From positions 1 to 12,218 of the forward strand of contig JAICGL010000054.1 of NCBI GenBank assembly GCA_025923175.1: a stretch of 12,218 bases of DNA, read 5' to 3'. The notes beneath the pieces were generated by a model. The model was not told the origin of the DNA. It was given only the letters and a program-made list of their open reading frames with translations, and did no database searches. Source of the DNA: Acidimicrobiia bacterium. Lineage in GTDB: Bacteria; Actinomycetota; Acidimicrobiia; IMCC26256; BP-133. The position numbers were made by a program, and so were the translations under genes. The stretch's first letter is position 1; every line of letters starts with the position of its first letter. Positions 6,817 through 12,218 of the stretch are shown in pieces.

Positions 6817-6883
6817 GTCGAGTGGATGGTAGGTTGAGGGCTGGGGGGCGTCAAGATTCCCGCTGCCCGCTAGGAGGCGCGCG

Positions 6884-8062
6884 ATGGCTGAAGAGCTCGA
6901 CCTCCCCTGGTGCTTCGAGGAAGAGCACCTTGCGTGGCAGAAGACGGTCGCCGAGTTCTGCACCCGCGTGGTTGCGCCCGGCGTCGTCCGCCGCGATCTC
7001 GCAGGGCAACTCGATCCCGATCTGATCCGAGAGGTCGGCAACCTCGGCGCCTTCGGCCTGCGGGTCCCGGAGGTTTACGGCGGGTCGGGCGCCGACCTCC
7101 GCAGCATGTGCATCGCCGCCGAGGAGTTCTCGGTGCTCGACTCCTCCCTGGCCGTGACCGTGCACGTCCAAGCCATCTCCGCCGTTCTCTTCCACCACCT
7201 GGCCGACGAGGACCTGCGGGCGGAGTTCCTCCCCGGCATGGCCACCGGTGAGACCTTCTGCGCCTTCGGGTTGACCGAGCCCACCGGCGGATCCGACGCC
7301 GGCAACATCGGGACCCGTGCAGTCCGCAACGGCTCCGACTGGATCATCAACGGGGCCAAGCAGTTCATCACCAATTCCGGCACCCCGTTCTCCAAGTACG
7401 TGATCCTCTTCGCCGCTCACGAGCGTGAGGGCGGATCCGCCGGCGGGCGGGCACCGATCTCAGCCTTCCTCGTGCCACTCGACGCGCCTGGCGTCAGCGT
7501 CGGGCCGAAGTACCCGAAGATGGGGTGGCGCTCGTCTGACACCCACCCGCTCTACTTCGATGACGTCCGGATCCCGGCGAACCACCTCCTGGGCCAGGAG
7601 GGTCGCGGCTACCGCGAAGCACTGGCCTTCCTCACCTGGGCCCGTATTCCGATCGCGGCCATGGCGGCCGGCCTGGCCCGGGGCTGCCTAGAGGCGACGC
7701 TCGAGTTCGCCACCTCCCGGGACTCGTTCAACAGGCCGCTCACCTCACACCAGGCGGTGGCCTTCGGAATCGCCGACCTGTCGGCCATGACCGACACCTG
7801 CCGGCTCCTCACCTACGACGCCGCCTGGAAGTTCGACACGGGCCGCCCGATCGAGCGCGAAGCCGCCGTGTCGAAGCTCATGGCTTCGGAACTGGCCAAC
7901 CAGGTCGCCTACAAGGCCAGCCATCTGCATGGCGGCTATGGCTTCATGGACGACTCCCATGTGGCCCGCCACTACCGTGACGCCCGCATCCTCACGATCG
8001 GCGAAGGGACCTCGGAAGTGCAGCGGATGCTGATCGCCCGGGGCCTGGGCCTGCCCGTCTGA
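6884..8062 (+). CDS. Acyl-CoA dehydrogenase
   Basis: A 392-residue FAD-dependent cytoplasmic enzyme that would introduce a double bond alpha-beta to a CoA thioester, passing electrons to electron-transfer flavoprotein. The order is as usual for the family: an N-terminal helical domain, a middle beta domain starting at the signature AFGLTEPTGGSDAG (about 126-139), then a C-terminal helical domain with RDSFNRPLTSHQAV for FAD and dimer contacts. Near the end is IGEGTSEVQRMLIAR, where Glu374 sits in the place of the catalytic base. Length is normal and all key regions are present. AGGAGG at 6872-6877 is 6 bases before the ATG, fixing the start. It is divergent from the hydroxylase operon with a shared control region, and its stop directly abuts that of the convergent ligase-like gene. 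Chain length or ring specificity cannot be told. Confidence 0.94.
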   Translation: MAEELDLPWCFEEEHLAWQKTVAEFCTRVVAPGVVRRDLAGQLDPDLIREVGNLGAFGLRVPEVYGGSGADLRSMCIAAEEFSVLDSSLAVTVHVQAISAVLFHHLADEDLRAEFLPGMATGETFCAFGLTEPTGGSDAGNIGTRAVRNGSDWIINGAKQFITNSGTPFSKYVILFAAHEREGGSAGGRAPISAFLVPLDAPGVSVGPKYPKMGWRSSDTHPLYFDDVRIPANHLLGQEGRGYREALAFLTWARIPIAAMAAGLARGCLEATLEFATSRDSFNRPLTSHQAVAFGIADLSAMTDTCRLLTYDAAWKFDTGRPIEREAAVSKLMASELANQVAYKASHLHGGYGFMDDSHVARHYRDARILTIGEGTSEVQRMLIARGLGLPV

Positions 8063-9295
8063 TCAGCCGTCCCAGGGCCGCTCGTCGACGAGCACCTTTC
8101 CGCCCTCGGGTAGCGTCCCGGAGGACACGGTTTCCACTCGGTCCGGGCGGACCCGCCAGATCTCCCTGGCTCGTTTTTCAACCAGTTCTGGGAGGCCGTC
8201 TTCGCCGTTGTCGCCTGCGATCTCGACCTGGACGACCAACTCGTCGCGGAGACCCGCCCGGCGGACCGACACCTGGTACCGGCCGATGCCATCGATGGCG
8301 TCCAATGCGGCGTCGACTTGGATGGGGTGAAGGAACATGCCCCGCACCTTCACCGCCTCGCCGACGCGACCGGCCAGGCGGGACAGGACCGGGGACGCCA
8401 GCCCGCACGGACAGGGTTCGGCCTGGAGCGCTGCGAGGTCGCCCGTTCCGAACCTCACCAGGGGATAGGTGGGGCTGAACGGCGTGACCACCACCTCGCC
8501 GATCTCACCGGGGTCGAGCGGCTGTCCGTTGTCGGGGTCGACGATCTCGACCACCGCCTGGTCGGACAGGTGGAACCCATCCCCGGCCGGGCACGAGGCG
8601 CCGAGCAGGCCCACGTCGGCGGTGCCATAGGTCTGGACCACGGCGAGGTCCCGGCGAGCCATCTCGGTCTTCAGCGCGGTGGTGAATGCCTCGGCTCCGA
8701 TGATCGCGTACCGGAGGCGCAGCTCCTGACCCCACCGGTAGCCCTTGGCTTCGGCTCGCTCCATCAAGGTCACGAGAAACGACGGTGTGCCGCAGAAGAC
8801 CTCGACGCCGAGATCGCACAGTACCTGTGCCTGGACGTCGGTGTTGCCGATTCCGGCGGGGACGACGGCGAGACCGTAACGGCGCAACATGTCGTCGAGC
8901 CCCAACCCCGCCGGAACGAGGTGATAGCTGAACGAGATCAGCGCCCGGCCCCGGCGCGGCACGCCATTGGCGGCCAGGATGTCCTGCATCCAGTCGGCGT
9001 TCTCCCAGACGCCGGCCGGTTCGTAGATCGGCCCGGGGGAGACGTAGACCCGGCCGACGTCCTCGACGGGAACGGCGCAGAAGCCCCCGAAGGGGGGGTC
9101 CTCGGCCTGGCGGCGCAGGAGGTCGTCCTTGCTCGTGACGGGGAGGGCGGCGAGGTCTGCCAGCCCGCGCATGGTTTTCGGGTCGAGCGCCGCCTCGTCG
9201 AGGAGCGCCCGCACTGCAGGCGCCCGGGCGTAGGCGTAGGCCAGGTGTTCCCGCAGGCGGGTGTCGCGGGCGGCGGCCGACCACTCGTTGTTCAC
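8063..9295 (-). CDS. PaaK-like AMP-dependent CoA ligase family protein with altered P-loop
   Basis: A 410-residue protein of the phenylacetate-CoA ligase/adenylate-forming family, which normally makes acyl-AMP and then acyl-CoA. Family motifs are GAEAF (200-204), YGTADVG (223-229), TGD (284-286) and GRVGEAVKVRG (309-319) leading into a small C-terminal domain. Cys235, His242, Cys295 and Cys297 resemble a metal site seen in PaaK proteins. Odd: where the Ser/Thr/Gly-rich phosphate-binding loop (SSGTTG type) belongs, it reads SPGPIYEP (86-93), so ATP chemistry may be altered. The start is GTG at 9295, whose last two bases and the next A form the livF stop (GTGA overlap). The frame runs on to 9685, but that part is a livF shadow with arginine-rich, non-protein-like composition. 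It is the last gene of the second transporter operon. Confidence 0.85.
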   Translation of the reverse strand: MNNEWSAAARDTRLREHLAYAYARAPAVRALLDEAALDPKTMRGLADLAALPVTSKDDLLRRQAEDPPFGGFCAVPVEDVGRVYVSPGPIYEPAGVWENADWMQDILAANGVPRRGRALISFSYHLVPAGLGLDDMLRRYGLAVVPAGIGNTDVQAQVLCDLGVEVFCGTPSFLVTLMERAEAKGYRWGQELRLRYAIIGAEAFTTALKTEMARRDLAVVQTYGTADVGLLGASCPAGDGFHLSDQAVVEIVDPDNGQPLDPGEIGEVVVTPFSPTYPLVRFGTGDLAALQAEPCPCGLASPVLSRLAGRVGEAVKVRGMFLHPIQVDAALDAIDGIGRYQVSVRRAGLRDELVVQVEIAGDNGEDGLPELVEKRAREIWRVRPDRVETVSSGTLPEGGKVLVDERPWDG

Positions 9296-10080
9296 GCCAG
9301 CCAGCGCTTGCGTCGCTTGTAGTGCTTCACGTCCCGGTAGCTGCGCCGGCCGAGCTCGGACAGGCCGAGGTAGAACTCGGACACGTCCTCGTTGCCTCCG
9401 AGCCGTTCTGCAGAGCCGTCGAGAACGACCCGGCCGTTCTCCATGACATAGCCCCATTCGGCGACGTCGAGAGCAAGGGCGGCGTTCTGCTCGACGAGGA
9501 GGACGGCGACGCCCGTGTCCCGGTTGAGGCGGGTGACGATCTCGAAGATCCCGTCCACCAGCCGGGGCGCCAACCCCAGCGACGGCTCGTCGAGCAGCAT
9601 GAGCCGTGGCCGGGACATGAGTGCCCGGCCGATGGCCAGCATCTGCTGTTCCCCGCCCGAGAGGTACCCCGCCTTCGTCTGCCACCGCTCCCCGAGGACG
9701 GGGAAGTAATCGCGGACCATGTCCAGGTCGGGGTCGAGCGGCGTCCGGCGCCGCAGATGGGCGCCGGCCACCAGGTTCTCCGCCACCGTCAGATGCTCGA
9801 ACACCCGCCGGCCCTCCATGACCTGGACGATCCCCCGGCGGACGAGGTCGGCGGCCGGCCGGCCGTCGATGCGCTCCCCGTCGAAGGTGATCGTCCCCTT
9901 GGTCACCCGGCCCCGCTCGGGCCGCAGCAGGCCTGAGATGGCCTTGAGGGTCGTCGTCTTGCCCGCTCCGTTGGCGCCGAGCAGCGTGACGAAGCCGCCG
10001 TCAGGAACGCTGAGCGACACGCCCCGGAGGGCGAGGATCACGTCCTGATAGACGACCTGGATGCCCGAGACTTCGAGCAT
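9292..10080 (-). CDS. livF: ABC transporter ATP-binding protein, LivF type (second copy)
   Basis: A 262-residue ATPase of the second importer. Walker A is GANGAGKT (35-42), the Q-loop is Gln86, the signature is LSGGEQQ (140-146) and Walker B is MLLDE (161-165), followed by the LivF-type VEQN. It aligns end to end with the first LivF here and has the same basic tail (YRDVKHYKRRKRWLA), but differs at many positions, so the two are paralogues and not a recent duplication. The ATG at 10080 shares one base with the binding-protein stop (TGATG), and its own stop overlaps the ligase-like gene start, so the three are tightly coupled. AAGGG at 10084-10088 is close to the start; coupling probably aids initiation. 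A livG gene is not in the window. Confidence 0.93.
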   Translation of the reverse strand: MLEVSGIQVVYQDVILALRGVSLSVPDGGFVTLLGANGAGKTTTLKAISGLLRPERGRVTKGTITFDGERIDGRPAADLVRRGIVQVMEGRRVFEHLTVAENLVAGAHLRRRTPLDPDLDMVRDYFPVLGERWQTKAGYLSGGEQQMLAIGRALMSRPRLMLLDEPSLGLAPRLVDGIFEIVTRLNRDTGVAVLLVEQNAALALDVAEWGYVMENGRVVLDGSAERLGGNEDVSEFYLGLSELGRRSYRDVKHYKRRKRWLA

Positions 10081-11372
10081 CAGCCCTTGTTCCGCTCCGC
10101 CACCATGGCCAGCACGACGTCCCGCTGGGGGTTGGCCCAGTCGGTGATCGGCGTGAACTTCCCGTCCTTGACGGCCACGACCCGGGTGAAGCCGCCGCCT
10201 TCATGATCGGCCGGGCTGGTCGACAGTGGCGGGACGAGCCCGCCGAGCTCGAAGTCCTTGATCGACTCGAGACCCACCTTGACCTTTTCGCCCGTCAGGG
10301 GCTCGCCTCCCGCCTCCAGCGCCCGGCGGATGCCTTCCAGCATGACGGCCGCCATGAAGACACCCCGGTCGTAGTACACCGAGTACTTCGCCAGCCCGGC
10401 CGGTACCGCCACCTTGCGGGCCTCGTAGCGCTGCTGGATCTCCTTGATGACCGGGAAGTCCTGGCCGACGCCGGTGAACTGCAGCCCCTTGTAGCCCTCG
10501 GCGGCGGCGAACCCGCCTGCGGCATCGATGTCAGCTTCGGCGATACCCCATACGAACGAGATGACGTGGTCGAGCGGGAAGCCGGCCTGCTTCAGACCCT
10601 TGATCGCCACCGACGGAGCCCGTCCGAAGAGATGGCTCACCACATAGTCGGCCTTGAAGCGGGAGGTGATGTCGGTGATCTGGGCCCCGAGCTCGAGCCC
10701 GGGGAGCGGCACGGCGAACGTCTTGAGCTCCATGCCCTTTTCTTTGGCCAGGCGCTCCATGACGGGCAGCGGCTCCTTGCCGCTCGGGTTGTCGAGATGC
10801 AGGAAGGCGACCTTGACCTTCTTGTCCTTGGCCTCGCTGGCGATGTGGTCGAGGGCCGCCGCCGCCTGGGAGAAGTAGCTGGCCGCCAGCGGGAACTGGT
10901 ACGGGTACTTCGCACCGTCGGTGGCTTCGGCGATGCCGAAGCCGGGCGTCACGCAGGGGACCTTGTCGTTGGTGATCCGGTCGTTCAGGGCAATGGCGAT
11001 CGGCGTGCCGCCGCAGAGGAGAGCGACCGCGCCCTGGCGCTTCATCTCTTCATAGGCGGCGACACCCTTGGGCACCTCGTAGGCGTAGTCGATGTCGACG
11101 ACCTTGATCTCGTGGCCGTCCACCCCACCCTTGCTGTTGACGAGCTCGACGTAGTCAGCGGCGGCCAGGCAGAGGTTCGTGCCGATGACCTCGACCGGCC
11201 CGGTGCGAGGGCAGATCACCCCGATGGTGATGGGATTCTTGGATGCGGCGGAGCCGCCCTTCGAGCTGCTGCCGCCGTCATCACCGCCGCAGGCCGCGCC
11301 GAACGAGAAGACGAGGGCGGCCGCCAGGACGCCGACCGATGAGCGGAACCTTGTCGTGCGCCGGACCATCAT
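10080..11372 (-). CDS. ABC transporter substrate-binding lipoprotein (LivK/Peripla_BP_6 type, second copy)
   Basis: A 430-residue exported binding protein. The signal is basic (RRTTRFR), then hydrophobic (residues 13-24), ending GAA before Cys28, the likely lipidated residue, with a GGDDGGSSSKGG linker after it. The mature part starts ITIGVICPRTGPVEVIGTN, as in type I periplasmic-binding proteins, and shares 'VPKG..AYEE.K..G' with the first binding protein. Elsewhere the two are clearly different, so they probably bind different ligands. Two ATGs stand in tandem: 11372 and 11369. AAGGGGG (11376-11382) is spaced better for 11369, so the protein may be one residue shorter. It lies between livM and livF, the same gene order as in the first operon. 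Ligand unknown; an aromatic or other organic acid would fit the ligase-like gene downstream. Confidence 0.92.
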   Translation of the reverse strand: MMVRRTTRFRSSVGVLAAALVFSFGAACGGDDGGSSSKGGSAASKNPITIGVICPRTGPVEVIGTNLCLAAADYVELVNSKGGVDGHEIKVVDIDYAYEVPKGVAAYEEMKRQGAVALLCGGTPIAIALNDRITNDKVPCVTPGFGIAEATDGAKYPYQFPLAASYFSQAAAALDHIASEAKDKKVKVAFLHLDNPSGKEPLPVMERLAKEKGMELKTFAVPLPGLELGAQITDITSRFKADYVVSHLFGRAPSVAIKGLKQAGFPLDHVISFVWGIAEADIDAAGGFAAAEGYKGLQFTGVGQDFPVIKEIQQRYEARKVAVPAGLAKYSVYYDRGVFMAAVMLEGIRRALEAGGEPLTGEKVKVGLESIKDFELGGLVPPLSTSPADHEGGGFTRVVAVKDGKFTPITDWANPQRDVVLAMVAERNKG

Positions 11373-11394
11373 GGTCCCCCTTCCCTGAGGATGT

Positions 11395-12218
11395 TCAGTA
11401 GCGGAACGGCCAGAGCCGGAAGTAGTCCTTGAGCTTGCGCCAGAGGCGGGCGAGCCCTTCGGGCTCGGCCACCAGGAAGGCGATGATGAGGCTGCCGAAG
11501 AGGATGAGGCGGAGCTGCGCCACGAAGGTGGCGACGTCGTCGACGGGGACGAGGTCGCGGAACCGCTCGAGGAAGTCCCGCAGCGCCAGCGGCAGGATGG
11601 TCACGAAGGCGGCGCCGTACACGGAGCCGATCACGCTGCCCAATCCCCCGAGGATGGCCATCGAGAGGTACTCGAGGGACACGGTGATGGTGAACATCTC
11701 GTAGTTGGCCACGCCCAGGTAGTAGGCCCACAGCGCGCCAGCGACCCCGGCGTAGGCGGAGCTCACCGCGAAGGCGACGAGTTTCGTGCGGCCGACCTCG
11801 ACCCCGATGACGTCGGCCGCGAGGTCGCGGTCGCGCACCGCCACGAACGCCCGGCCCAGCCGCGACCGGTTGATGTTCAGGGCCACGACGACGGCGACGA
11901 CCGCCACGGCCAGGATGAGCAGGTACCGCTCGGCCTCGGTGTCGAGGACATAGGGCCCGAGCGAAGGCGGGGGGAGCGTCACCGTGGCCTGAGCGCCGCC
12001 GGAGATCCAGGTCACATGGTTGATTGCCCACTCCGTCATGAACTGGGCGGCGATCGTCGCCACCGCCAGGTAGATGCCTTTGACCCGCATCGAGGGCAGC
12101 CCGACGATGAGCCCCAGTGCGGCCGCCACGAGCCCAGCGGCCGGCAGGCCGATCCAGAACGGTGCGTCCAGGCGGGAGGCCAGATTCGCGGCCGCGTAGG
12201 CGCCGGTGGCCAGGAAGG
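11395..12218 (-). CDS. livM: ABC transporter permease, LivM type (second copy, 5' end outside window)
   Basis: The reading frame is open to the window edge, so the true start lies beyond 12218. The visible part opens FLATGAYAAANLASR, matching the 'F...GAY' region of LivM, and continues with LPSMRVKGIYLAVATIAAQF and several membrane helices. The ATPase-contact loop follows (GVEVGRTKLVAFAVSSAYAG), then LGGLGSVIGSVYGAAF. A GTG at 12129 could be mistaken for a start, but coding similarity continues upstream of it. The protein ends YFRLWPFRY, close to the end of the first LivM. It lies 22 bases upstream of the binding-protein gene in the same operon. The LivH and LivG partners are expected further upstream, outside the window. 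Confidence 0.92.
   Translation of the reverse strand, partial: FLATGAYAAANLASRLDAPFWIGLPAAGLVAAALGLIVGLPSMRVKGIYLAVATIAAQFMTEWAINHVTWISGGAQATVTLPPPSLGPYVLDTEAERYLLILAVAVVAVVVALNINRSRLGRAFVAVRDRDLAADVIGVEVGRTKLVAFAVSSAYAGVAGALWAYYLGVANYEMFTITVSLEYLSMAILGGLGSVIGSVYGAAFVTILPLALRDFLERFRDLVPVDDVATFVAQLRLILFGSLIIAFLVAEPEGLARLWRKLKDYFRLWPFRY

Larger units (their letters stand above)
6697..6883. promoter_or_regulatory. Divergent control region between hydroxylase operon and acyl-CoA dehydrogenase
   Basis: This 187-base space separates the leftward IorB-like gene from the rightward acyl-CoA dehydrogenase. It contains ribosome-binding sites for both genes (minus-strand GGAGGA at 6707-6712; plus-strand AGGAGG at 6872-6877), a plus-strand promoter (6788-6816), a palindrome shared with tetR (6799-6814) and TCGA tetramers at an exact 19-base period (6761, 6780, 6799, 6818). 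I could not pick out a convincing leftward promoter. Confidence 0.65.

Noticed and set aside
6815..6832. A five-codon mini-ORF (ATG at 6815) preceded by AGGAG, resembling a leader peptide.
   Set aside because: The AGGAG is part of the predicted operator and the ATG overlaps the -10 box, so it would lie upstream of the likely transcript start.
8080..8093. A perfect 14-bp palindrome GCTCGTCGACGAGC just after the dehydrogenase stop, a possible terminator.
   Set aside because: It lies within the ligase-like coding sequence (Val-Asp-Glu-Arg), has no loop and only a weak T stretch after it; coding and GC bias could explain it.
8318..9322. A plus-strand open frame of 334 codons opposite the ligase-like gene.
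   Set aside because: Shadow frame; the minus-strand protein carries the family motifs.
9296..9685. A 130-codon upstream extension of the ligase-like gene, which would give a 540-residue protein.
   Set aside because: The extension overlaps livF in another frame and translates to an arginine-rich sequence with no family similarity. The GTG at 9295 overlapping the livF stop gives a normal N-terminus.
10203..11342. A plus-strand open frame of 379 codons opposite the second binding-protein gene.
   Set aside because: Shadow of a well-supported lipoprotein gene, with no domain or plausible start signal.
12127..12129. GTG as the start of the second livM gene.
   Set aside because: The frame continues upstream to the window edge with LivM-like sequence (F..GAY), so this is an internal Val codon.

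Overview
The window is GC-rich throughout and carries tightly packed, bacterial-style operons. It uses GTG and TTG starts, has lipoprotein signals of the 'AGAC-GDD' kind, and contains a Tat-exported molybdenum enzyme and long-tailed LivF ATPases. This looks like an actinomycete-type genome, perhaps Acidimicrobiia or a relative, but the lineage is inferred from style only. I see no tRNA, rRNA, CRISPR array, insertion sequence or other mobile element, and no gene-free stretch longer than about 190 bases.

Layout. (1) Bases 1-3275, plus strand: the end of one branched-chain-amino-acid-type ABC transporter operon (livH end, livM, substrate-binding lipoprotein, livF). (2) Bases 3277-6696, minus strand: a TetR-family repressor, then a two-subunit molybdenum hydroxylase of the isoquinoline 1-oxidoreductase type (IorA-like [2Fe-2S] subunit and Tat-exported IorB-like subunit). 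(3) Bases 6697-6883: a divergent control region. (4) Bases 6884-8062, plus strand: an acyl-CoA dehydrogenase. (5) Bases 8063-12218, minus strand: a second ABC transporter operon in the order livM, substrate-binding lipoprotein, livF, ending in a PaaK-like CoA-ligase-family protein.

The main new observation is a palindromic 16-bp site with ideal form TCGACTC-AG-GAGTCGA. It occurs just upstream of tetR (3937-3952) and in the divergent region between the hydroxylase operon and the acyl-CoA dehydrogenase (6799-6814). There it overlaps a good sigma-70-like promoter (TTGGAT, 17 bp, TAGAAT). The simplest reading is that the TetR protein represses itself and controls the hydroxylase and/or dehydrogenase genes.

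Working model (inference): the locus handles an organic, probably aromatic or other carboxylate or aldehyde-type compound. A Tat-exported molybdenum hydroxylase oxidises it outside the cytoplasm, and one or both LivK-type transporters import the product. The PaaK-like protein would then act at the CoA level, the acyl-CoA dehydrogenase desaturates the thioester, and a CoA thioester may relieve TetR repression. The substrate cannot be read from the sequence. The PaaK-like protein lacks the usual phosphate-binding loop, so its chemistry is uncertain.
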